Shown in pieces: positions 15,820-26,573 of a DNA stretch of 64,000 nucleotides. The stretch spans positions 62,001 through 126,000 of the forward strand of contig JBCFAY010000008.1 of NCBI GenBank assembly GCA_038562375.1, in the 5' to 3' direction. The position numbers and the translations under genes are program-made. Origin of the DNA: JBCFAY01 sp038562375 (GTDB taxonomy: Bacteria > Bacillota > Clostridia > Christensenellales > CAG-138). Below the pieces are notes generated by a model. It saw nothing but the letters and a program-made list of their open reading frames with translations. It was not told the DNA's origin and did not search any database. The first letter of the stretch is position 1. Each line of letters begins with the position of its first letter.

Positions 15820-16057
15820 CTTCTTCACAAGCCTGCGCGTTCTCTCTCCGCCGGGTTTTCCGTCGCCGTCCCCGCCGCCGGCCGTCTCCGCCGGAAAAAA
15901 AAGACCTCCTCCGCTCAGCCTGCGGCAGAGCGCCGCACGGCCCCAAAAACGCCGTTTTGCACGCTCTCAGCATCGCCTGCATCTTCATATAAAAAGCGCG
16001 CGGCCGGGAGTTCTCCCGCCGCGCACCGAATATCATGTTTCGGCTTATCCTCTTCGA

Positions 16058-16411
16058 TTAATCCTCCGGCACCGCGATAGGAATCGGATCGTCCTCGATG
16101 ACCACCGTCGTTCCGGGCTCCACCGGGACCGCCTGCGTCGGCGTCGGGGCATCCGCCGTGCGCCGGGGCTTTTGCGTAGCCGTGGGCGCGGGAGTTGCTG
16201 AGGGCGTGCTCGCGGGCGCGGCCGTGGGGGTGTCCTCCTCCGGATCCGCGAGCGGAATTTCCTCGTCGTTCAAAGACTGCACCTGTGCAGGGGTCGCGGT
16301 CGCCTTAGGCTGGCTCTGGGCGATCTTGGCGATAAACGGATACACAAAGCCAACGAGCAATCCCGCACACAAAAGCGTGGCAATCAAGATGGTGATGCGC
16401 CTGCGTTTCAT
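16058..16411 (-). CDS. Small membrane-anchored Pro/Thr-rich protein
   Basis: 117 residues. A basic start (MKRRR) is followed by one hydrophobic segment (ITILIATLLCAGLLVGFVYPF, residues 6-26), then an acidic and Pro/Ala/Thr-rich region to the end (TPTAAPASTPSATPAPTATQ). It looks like an N-terminally anchored, surface-exposed, low-complexity protein. No domain recognised. It stands between walJ and murA on the same strand with gaps of about 270 and 140 nt. Real coding is supported by the start context and the signal-like segment; the function is unknown. Confidence 0.65.
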   Translation of the reverse strand: MKRRRITILIATLLCAGLLVGFVYPFIAKIAQSQPKATATPAQVQSLNDEEIPLADPEEDTPTAAPASTPSATPAPTATQKPRRTADAPTPTQAVPVEPGTTVVIEDDPIPIAVPED

Positions 16412-16551
16412 AGCTACTCCTGCCTTTGTATCATCCGTTTTTTATACCATACCCTGCCAAAATCACACGCCGGTCACAAAACAAAAAATCTTTTTATTTT
16501 TTAAAAATTTCCGATACCGGATTCGACGAGAAGTCGAAAACCCGTTCCGCC

Positions 16552-17865
16552 TCAATCGCAGGGCGAGCCGAGCGCCGGCCGGGCGGGTTCGCACTCGCGG
16601 CGGATATCCGCGCCGAGCGCGGAGAGCTTCTGTTCGAGGTGCTCATAACCGCGATCGACGTATTCGATATTGTGCACATGGCTTTCGCCCTCCGCCATCA
16701 GGGCGGCGATGATCAGCGCCGCGCCCGCGCGAAGGTCGGTGGCGTACAGCGGCGCGGGCCGGAGTTTTTCGACGCCCTCGATCATCGCGGCGCGCCCCGA
16801 GAGCGTAATCGACGCCCCCATCCGCCTGAGTTCGCCGACGTGATTGAACCGGTCCTCGAAGATATTTTCCACCACGAAGCTGTTGCCGCGCGCGATGCTC
16901 AGCATCGCCATCATCGGCTGCTGAAGATCGGTCGGGAAGCCCGGGTACGGAAGCGTCTTGATGTTCACCGCGCGCGGGCGTTCGTCCGCCTTGACGTGCA
17001 GGAAGAATTCGCGCCCGTCGTCGCCCTCGATGACGGCGACGCCGCTCTCCATGAGCTTTGCGGAGATCGCCTCGAGGTGCGTGGGGATGACGTTTTTTAC
17101 GATGACGTCGCCGCCGGTCGCGGCCGCGGCGATCATAAACGTTCCGGCCTCGATCTGATCGGGGATGATGGCGTAGGTGCAGCCGTGGAGCTGCTCCCTG
17201 CCGCTGATGCGGATGATATCCGTGCCCGCGCCCTTGATGGACGCGCCGATCATATTTAAAAAGTTCGCCACGTCGACGACGTGCGGCTCCTTTGCGGCGT
17301 TGTTGATGACGGTGACGCCCTTTGCACGGCAGGCGGCGAGCATGATGTTGATGGTCGCGCCCACGCTCACGACGTCGAGGTATACCTCCGCGCCGACGAG
17401 TTCCTTCGCCTGTGCCCTCCACACGCCGCGGTCGTTGACGACCTTTGCGCCCAACGCGACGAGCCCCTTGATGTGCTGGTCGATCGGCCGCTCGCCGATC
17501 GTGCAGCCGCCGGGCTGAGCTACCTCGGCATAGCCGTAGCGGCCCAGGAGCGCGCCAAGAAAATAATAGGAAGCGCGAAGCTCGCTGACCATATGATAGG
17601 TCACGCTGAAGCTCTTGATCGGCCTCGGGTCGATGATCATCGCTCCGTCGGGCGCGGTCTCGACGGCGGCGCCCATCTCGAGGAGTATCCGCTCAAGCGT
17701 ATGCACATCCTCGATGCGGGGCAAATTCTCGATCCGGCAGGGCGCGCCCGCGAGTATAACGGCGGGGATGATCGCGACCGCAGCGTTTTTCGCGCCGCTG
17801 ATGGTGACTTCGCCTTCGAGCCGCCTTCCGCCTTTGATCACATAATGGGGTTTGCTGTAGGACAT
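16552..17865 (-). CDS. murA: UDP-N-acetylglucosamine 1-carboxyvinyltransferase (MurA)
   Basis: 437 residues from the ATG at 17865 (AAGGAG upstream). First committed step of peptidoglycan synthesis: transfers enolpyruvate from PEP to UDP-GlcNAc. The catalytic loop QPGGCTIGERPIDQH carries Cys121, the residue alkylated by fosfomycin, so the enzyme should be sensitive to that drug. Other family motifs are SGAKNAA (PEP site), GFPTDLQQPMMAML and DLRAGAALIIAALMAEG. The C-terminus is unusually rich in cysteine for MurA (RRECEPA.. and PCD). It is downstream of corA by 58 nt on the same strand. Confidence 0.96.
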   Translation of the reverse strand: MSYSKPHYVIKGGRRLEGEVTISGAKNAAVAIIPAVILAGAPCRIENLPRIEDVHTLERILLEMGAAVETAPDGAMIIDPRPIKSFSVTYHMVSELRASYYFLGALLGRYGYAEVAQPGGCTIGERPIDQHIKGLVALGAKVVNDRGVWRAQAKELVGAEVYLDVVSVGATINIMLAACRAKGVTVINNAAKEPHVVDVANFLNMIGASIKGAGTDIIRISGREQLHGCTYAIIPDQIEAGTFMIAAAATGGDVIVKNVIPTHLEAISAKLMESGVAVIEGDDGREFFLHVKADERPRAVNIKTLPYPGFPTDLQQPMMAMLSIARGNSFVVENIFEDRFNHVGELRRMGASITLSGRAAMIEGVEKLRPAPLYATDLRAGAALIIAALMAEGESHVHNIEYVDRGYEHLEQKLSALGADIRRECEPARPALGSPCD

Positions 17866-17923
17866 CAACGCTCTCCTTAACGGGCGCAGCCGGGACGCGT
17901 CGCGCCCCGGCGCATCGCCCGGG

Positions 17924-18856
17924 TTAAAACATTTTCTTCTTCCAAAGCACCAGCGCCGTGATCCCCGCAAGCGCGAACGAGATCCCGATCACGATATAAA
18001 ATCCGAAGAGGTTGCCCTCCCACGGCACAGCGGTGTTCATGCCGAAAAAACTGGAAACGATCGACGGGATCGCCATCACGATCGTGATCGATGCGAGCAT
18101 CTTCATCACGATGTTGAGGTTGTTCGAGATCACCGAGGCGAACGCGTCCATCGTGCCGCCTAAAATGTCGCGGTAGATGTTACACATCTCGATGGCTTGC
18201 TTGTTCTCTATAATGACATCTTCCAAAAGGTTCGTATCCTCGGGATATTTTTTGATATAGTCGGTCTTTAAAAGTTTCTCCAGCGTCATTTCGTTCCCGG
18301 TCAGGGACGTGGAGAAGTACACCAGCGATTTTTCCAGCTTGAGCATCTGGATCAGCTCGCGGTTCTTCATCGATTTGTGCAGCTCGTTTTCAATGAGCGT
18401 GGACGCCTTGTCGATCTGCTTGAGGTACTGCAAAAAACGCGAGGCGTTCCGGTACAGCATCTGCAGGATAAAGCGCGTCTTCTTATTCGTGGAAAAGCCC
18501 TTCACGCGGCCTTCCACAAAATTGTCGATGATCGTTGACTCGCGAAGGCAGACCGTCACCAGCGCACGCGGGCTGTACACGATCCCCAGCGGAATCGTGT
18601 TGTACACAAACGTGCGCCCCTCGGGCTGAACCGTGGGCATATCCACGATGATGAGCGTCTGGTCGGCCTCGCATTCCACGCGGGGGCTTTCCTCCTCGTC
18701 GAGGGCAGCGACGATATAGTCGTATTCCATGCCGAGCTCGGTTACGACGCGCTCGATTTCGTCGCGTTCCGGGTCCGTCAGATGAACCCATACGCCCTCC
18801 TCGATTTGGTCAAGCTCGTTGAGCTTGCCGTCGATCGTTTTAAAAATCTGAAGCAT
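17924..18856 (-). CDS. corA: CorA-family Mg2+/divalent-cation channel
   Basis: 310 residues: an N-terminal cytoplasmic domain to about residue 245, then two membrane helices with the pore signature GMNTAVPWEG between them and a basic end (LWKKKMF), as in every CorA/MIT channel. The region LLEDVIIENKQAIEMCNIYRDILGGTMDAFASVISNNLNIVMK is the long stalk helix. Works as a homopentamer in the membrane and is gated by intracellular Mg2+. A promoter lies 42-70 nt upstream; no Mg2+ riboswitch is visible in the short leader. Confidence 0.95.
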   Translation of the reverse strand: MLQIFKTIDGKLNELDQIEEGVWVHLTDPERDEIERVVTELGMEYDYIVAALDEEESPRVECEADQTLIIVDMPTVQPEGRTFVYNTIPLGIVYSPRALVTVCLRESTIIDNFVEGRVKGFSTNKKTRFILQMLYRNASRFLQYLKQIDKASTLIENELHKSMKNRELIQMLKLEKSLVYFSTSLTGNEMTLEKLLKTDYIKKYPEDTNLLEDVIIENKQAIEMCNIYRDILGGTMDAFASVISNNLNIVMKMLASITIVMAIPSIVSSFFGMNTAVPWEGNLFGFYIVIGISFALAGITALVLWKKKMF

Positions 18857-18897
18857 GTCGTCACCTCCCGGCGTTTTTGTATAGCAATGGCTTTACT

Positions 18898-18926
18898 ATA
18901 TTACACCAGACTTACAAAGAGTTCAA
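18898..18926 (-). promoter_or_regulatory. Promoter of corA
   Basis: Minus strand -35 TTGAAC (18921-18926), 17-nt spacer, -10 TAATAT (18898-18903). The rest of 18927-19287 shows no gene or clear signal apart from an AT-rich patch at 19190-19280. Confidence 0.6.
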
Positions 18927-19287
18927 GCCCGCTCAAAACTCTTTCCAAAACTTACTTTAAGGCGCTAAGGCGCGTCCAGCTTTTGCTGAGGGCCTAACGC
19001 TCGTCCTGTCGCGCCCGCGCGCGTCCGGAAGCGGCCGCAGGCCCCTTTTCGTTCGAATGCCGTTGCTTTTTTCCTGGAAATAAACGGCATCGATCGATTT
19101 GAGTTCATGATCGCACGTATTCGCTCCCATGGCCGGCATCGGCACGAAAGGCATCGCCGCGCCATCACCGGATACGGCGCAAAGCCGTTTTGTTTGATTA
19201 TAGTCTAAAATTATGGCGTTTCAACGTTCATCCGTATATATTTTATCTAAAATTCTTACTTTAACTTTAGAAATGTAAGCATGCAAC

Positions 19288-19322
19288 GAAAATGGTCCGG
19301 CAACGTGGCCCGGACCATTTTC
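19288..19322 (-). terminator. Terminator hairpin after the 19.3-19.8 kb frame
   Basis: GAAAATGGTCCGG, 9-nt loop, CCGGACCATTTTC: 13-bp perfect arms including the A/T tracts, so it could act in both directions. It starts 24 nt beyond the stop at 19346. Confidence 0.65.
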
Positions 19323-19345
19323 AGCCCACGGATACAGGAGGAAAC

Positions 19346-19825
19346 CTATCCGTCGTACGCCAGCGAGATCTGCACTTCGTCGCCAATAATGCTGACGGCG
19401 ACTGAAAACCCGTCGATCACGGTCGAATCCGATTTGCGTCCGCTTACCGCAGTTCGTACGAAAGCAATCGCTTTTAGCTGTGTTGCACCGCTAATCGACG
19501 GATGGCATTCTTCAAAAAAGTATTTAAACGCATATTCAGCATAAAGCGCTATGATCGAAGGCTTCAAATTGTACAATCTTAATTCGTATTCAGTGACCTC
19601 TTTTGGTTTATGTCCCAATAGATTCAATGTGGTTGTAGGCTTTGGTCCCGGAGGCGGCGCATAGTGGTCCGTGATGCTGAATCCTTCGACCTTCCCGTCG
19701 ACTTCATATATTCTGTATAGATCGCTGAAACATTGCAGGTAAACGCGCTCCGGGGAGGCCCACCTAACCGGGATCGCCCTTCCTGCGCGATTGCAATGCT
19801 GCGATGATGGTTTCTCTTCGTTATT
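19346..19825 (-). pseudogene. Open frame of 159 codons lacking a normal start; likely gene remnant
   Basis: A minus-strand frame stays open from 19825 to a stop at 19346, but its first usable start is a TTG at 19627 without a Shine-Dalgarno; no ATG or GTG occurs in the preceding 66 codons. The upstream codons still read like protein (RWASPERVYLQCFSDLYRIY, EVDGKVEGFSITDHYAP, then PKPTTTLNLLGHKPKEVTEY), so the coding region seems to extend to the end of the M23-like gene, whose stop it overlaps. Codon use is AT-richer than the neighbours. Most likely the 3' part of a decayed or transferred gene; a short protein of about 93 residues from the TTG is the alternative. No family recognised. Confidence 0.5.
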
Positions 19826-20924
19826 TTAAATAATAGCGCGGGTTGAACGCCATGCCGTCGATGCGGATCTCGAAGTGCAGCTCCTCCTTGCCAGCCGTGC
19901 CGATCGCGTCCCCTTTGCCGATCTGCTGCCCTACCGCGACGAGCGCCTCCCCGAGCTTCGCGCAGCGCGTCACGAAGCCCTGCCCGTGGTCGATCTCCAC
20001 CACGAGGCCGTATCCCGCGCGCTCCAGCACCGCCACCACCACGCCCTTTTCGGGCGCGAGCACGGCGCCGCCCTCGTCCGTTTTGTAATCGACCCCGTAA
20101 TGATAGCCGCCGTCCGCGCCGCCGAAGTTCGCCGTGATCCGCGCATCAACGGGCGCGGCAAAGCTCAAGCCTTCCGGCTCGCGCCCTTTCTTGCCCTCGT
20201 TCCTGCCCGGGGTTTCTCCTTTGTCCGCGACGGGCTCCCGCCCGACGACGATTTCGCGGGCAACGCTTTCACGCAGCATTGTTTTAGGCCCCTGAACCGC
20301 CTCGCCCGCCGCGCCGTTGCGGACGAGCGTGTAGAACTCAGTCTGCACCAGGCCGTCTCGGCCGAAGCTTTTAATAACGCGCGTGCCGAGCATCAGCGAG
20401 GCGTCCTTCTCCGTCTTTGTTTCAAATGCGACGCGCTCGATCTTTACCGTGCGTACCGTAACCGTCGTTTCCAGCGGAGAATCCTCCGCGCCGAGCGCCG
20501 CGGCGGCCTCCTCGACGGATAGGGGCTTTTTCCCCTCCTCTGCGGGCATCACTGCGGGCGAAACGAGGAACGCCGAGGCGACAGCCTCGCCCCCCGCCGC
20601 CGCCGCGGCGCGGTCCGCCGCTTCTTCGAGCGCCATAGCGAGCGCCGTGTTCGCCGATTTTGCGTCCTCGAGCACCGCGAGGACTTCGCCCTTGTACACG
20701 ATCGCGGCGTAAAGCGGCGCTTTGGGCGTAGGCATCGGCAAAGCTTCAGGCGAAGCCTCGGGCGCGGGCGCATCCGCTTCCTGTACCGCTTGCCGCGCAA
20801 AGAGCGCCTCCGTTCCTTTTTGCAGCAGCGGCGCGCCTTTTAGCGCGATGGCCGCGGCGGCGGATATCGCGATCAGCGCGAGAAACGCGCGGACGCACCA
20901 TGCGGTAAAGCGCGGCGCGGGCAC
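19821..20924 (-). CDS. Membrane-anchored G5-like/M23 peptidase-like protein with altered active site
   Basis: 367 residues from a GTG at 20924 (GGGGAGGG upstream, 2 nt after hisC). One N-terminal membrane segment (residues 12-29), an Ala/Pro-rich spacer, a G5-like domain (about 155-230, FETKTEKDASLMLGTRVIKSFGRDG) and a C-terminal LytM/M23 domain (255-367). The zinc ligands are kept: His275 and Asp279 in HYGVDY, and His350 in LHFEI. The two catalytic histidines of LytM-type enzymes are replaced: Lys323 (RCAKLG for the usual YAHLS) and Glu348 (E-L-H for H-L-H). So it is probably a non-cleaving peptidoglycan-binding or regulatory protein, as known for EnvC and SpoIIQ relatives. Confidence 0.82.
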   Translation of the reverse strand: MPAPRFTAWCVRAFLALIAISAAAAIALKGAPLLQKGTEALFARQAVQEADAPAPEASPEALPMPTPKAPLYAAIVYKGEVLAVLEDAKSANTALAMALEEAADRAAAAAGGEAVASAFLVSPAVMPAEEGKKPLSVEEAAAALGAEDSPLETTVTVRTVKIERVAFETKTEKDASLMLGTRVIKSFGRDGLVQTEFYTLVRNGAAGEAVQGPKTMLRESVAREIVVGREPVADKGETPGRNEGKKGREPEGLSFAAPVDARITANFGGADGGYHYGVDYKTDEGGAVLAPEKGVVVAVLERAGYGLVVEIDHGQGFVTRCAKLGEALVAVGQQIGKGDAIGTAGKEELHFEIRIDGMAFNPRYYLK

Positions 20925-20926
20925 GG

Positions 20927-21988
20927 TTAACCCTCCCCGAGCGCTCTTTGAAGCGCCTCGATCAGCCTTTGCATCTGCTCGTCCGTGCCGATGCTGATGC
21001 GGAGGTATTCCCCGATGCGCGGCTTATCGAACCGCCGCACGAGCACCCCCTGCGCGCGAAGCGCCGCGAAGAGCTCGCGGCCGCCCTTTTGGGGATGCCG
21101 CGCGAAGAGGAAGTTGCCCAGGGCCTCCGGGCAGTCGAACCCGAGCGCCCTTAAATCGCGCAAGGCCTTTGCGCGCGTTTTTTGGATGCGCCCGGAGCAT
21201 TCTAATAGATAGTCCTCGTCGAGGAGCGCAGCCGTTGCGCCCGCCTGTGCAATCCGGTCGAGCGGATAGGAATTGAACGAGTTCTTCACGCGGTTGAGCC
21301 CCTCGATGATGCCGGCTGAACCGACGGCGTAGCCGACCCGAAGGCCCGCGAGCGCGTGCGATTTGGAAAGCGTGCGGATGACGAGCAGGTTTTCATACCC
21401 GTTCACGAGCTCCACAGCGCTCTGCGCGCCGAATTCGACATAGGCCTCGTCCACCACCACAGCGTGGTCGGGGTTGCTTTCGACCATCAGGCGCACCGCC
21501 TCGAGCGGCAGCGCGAGCGAAGTGGGCGCGTTCGGATTCGGGAACAGCAGCATAGAATCGTTGCCGAAGCATTTTTCGATGGGCACGGTAAGATCATCGT
21601 TCAGCGCGATCACGTGCGCGGGGATGCCCATGAGCTGCGCGTAGACTGGATAAAAGCTGTACGTGATGTCGAAAAAGCGCATCCCGAGGCCCGGGTCCGC
21701 GAGCGCTGCGACTGCAAATGCAAGCACCTCGTCGGATCCGTTGCCCACGAAGACTTGCTCAAGGCTCACGTTATGCCGCTTGGCGACCGCCCGGCGAAGC
21801 TCCACGCTTTCGGGATCGGGATAAAGCCGAAGACCCTCGCCCACGGCCGCCCGCATCGCCTCTATGGCGCGGGGCGAGGGCGGATACGGGTTCTCGTTTG
21901 TGTTGAGCTTGACGAGGTTCTCGATCCTGGGCTGTTCGCCCGGGGTATACGGATCGAGCGCGCGGGTGCGGGCGTTACAGAATTTCAT
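20927..21988 (-). CDS. hisC: Histidinol-phosphate aminotransferase-like PLP enzyme
   Basis: 353 residues from the ATG at 21988 (GGAGG upstream). Fold type I aminotransferase: substrate and cofactor landmarks are LNTNENPYPPSP, FVGNGSDEVLAFA, PNPNAPTSLALP, VVVDEAYVEF and the lysine motif TLSKSHALAGLRVGYAVG, with the C-terminal arginine in LRISIGTDEQM. This set fits HisC (imidazole-acetol-phosphate:glutamate transamination). The gene is not next to other his genes, and stand-alone copies may instead serve aromatic or other amino acids. It is divergent from the PFOR gene. Confidence 0.88.
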   Translation of the reverse strand: MKFCNARTRALDPYTPGEQPRIENLVKLNTNENPYPPSPRAIEAMRAAVGEGLRLYPDPESVELRRAVAKRHNVSLEQVFVGNGSDEVLAFAVAALADPGLGMRFFDITYSFYPVYAQLMGIPAHVIALNDDLTVPIEKCFGNDSMLLFPNPNAPTSLALPLEAVRLMVESNPDHAVVVDEAYVEFGAQSAVELVNGYENLLVIRTLSKSHALAGLRVGYAVGSAGIIEGLNRVKNSFNSYPLDRIAQAGATAALLDEDYLLECSGRIQKTRAKALRDLRALGFDCPEALGNFLFARHPQKGGRELFAALRAQGVLVRRFDKPRIGEYLRISIGTDEQMQRLIEALQRALGEG

Positions 21989-22065
21989 CGTTGGGCCTCC
22001 GTATCGTTTTGGCGATAAGCCGCACTTTGTTCTATGGCCTCTATCATACCATAGTTTGATTTGAT

Positions 22066-22094
22066 TTGACACGTGTACCTACCAATTATATAAT
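22066..22094 (+). promoter_or_regulatory. Consensus promoter of the PFOR gene
   Basis: -35 TTGACA (22066-22071), 17-nt spacer, -10 TATAAT (22089-22094); both hexamers are perfect sigma-A consensus, fitting strong expression of a central enzyme. Predicted start near 22101, giving a leader of about 80 nt. Confidence 0.85.
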
Positions 22095-22163
22095 AACCTT
22101 GGACTGTTATGGAATCGTATTGCAGGGATTCCTGCAAATGAATCCATCAAATTTATGAATTAA

Positions 22164-25697
<3,534 letters not shown>

Positions 25698-25748
25698 TCG
25701 CGCGCGGCGGCTTCTTCAACGGCCGCCGGCAACGCTAAGACAAACCAG

Positions 25749-25779
25749 GCATCCCCGCCAAAAGGCGGGGATGCTTTTT
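25749..25779 (+). terminator. Rho-independent terminator of the PFOR gene
   Basis: GCATCCCCGCC-AAAA-GGCGGGGATGC followed by TTTTT. 11-bp perfect stem. Confidence 0.92.
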
Positions 25780-25897
25780 GTTCCAAATTGCCCAACGGGG
25801 ATATACCAATATATGATAACAAACGGAGTATCACAGGTGTATCCCTATACCTTCCGGCCGGGACGACGCCCCTCTTTTGCGATGCTTCTGCCAACAA

Positions 25898-25916
25898 AAC
25901 GTTCTTTAAGAACGTT
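25898..25916. repeat. Palindrome, 9-bp arms with one central base
   Basis: AACGTTCTT-T-AAGAACGTT in a 480-bp gap (25780-26155) where no gene is evident; could be an operator or a decayed mobile-element end. Nothing else recognisable was seen in the gap. Confidence 0.4.
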
Positions 25917-26155
25917 TCGCTGCGGAGCCTTCGCCTTCCATTTTTGCTCAACGGGCCCGAATCGGCCGGCATAGGGCCTTGGATGCATGAGATCTGCCGC
26001 CGCGCGAAAGTATAATCATAGGCGGCATCGCAAAGGCAACCCTTCCCTAAGCAGCTTCGCCGCACTTTGAAAGCGGATCGCCTTACATCCGCGTCCTTTA
26101 TGGCAAGAGCTTGACATTTTCAAAACAATTATGGCCTGACGGTGTGCTTGTAATC

Positions 26156-26184
26156 TTGATTGTTGTAATGTGCTTTGCTATATT
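26156..26184 (+). promoter_or_regulatory. Promoter of the pyrophosphatase gene
   Basis: -35 TTGATT (26156-26161), 17-nt spacer, -10 TATATT (26179-26184). It would start a leader of roughly 380 nt. Confidence 0.6.
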
Positions 26185-26189
26185 ATATG

Positions 26190-26573
26190 CGGTGGGATTT
26201 GGATTATTGGATCGGGTATGAGTTTACGCGCAGTTTCGCCCGGATCACTCATATTTTTTAAGGCAGCGGCAAGTCCCTGCTCCGGCCTGGATCCCATCGG
26301 CCGGTTTTGATACCACTCCGGCCGAATGTCGCCGCGCGCGCCTCCCGCACAGCAGGGCCGCAAAATCGCGGTTCGAAGGAGCGCCGGCGCGGTTGATCCT
26401 TTTCCACGCGCATCGCCACGGTCAGCGGCAAACTCAGGATCCCTTTTGCGGCTTCCATGTCCGCACAAGCGCCCTGGTGCAGCGCCGCTTCAGCGGACAT
26501 GCGCCCCTCGTACCGCTTTCTTCCGGTCGCTCGAATCGGAATTTTTCTATAATTTCGTACTGGAGGTAACATC
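26190..26573 (+). promoter_or_regulatory. Long leader of hppA with attenuator-like hairpin
   Basis: About 380 nt between the predicted start and the hppA ATG. At 26217-26259 TATGAGT pairs with ACTCATA and is followed by T6, a terminator shape; the overlapping pairing ATC-GGG (26211-26216) with CCC-GGAT (26239-26245) is mutually exclusive with it. The rest is GC-rich and can form further stems. This arrangement suggests conditional read-through. No riboswitch class was recognised. Confidence 0.4.
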
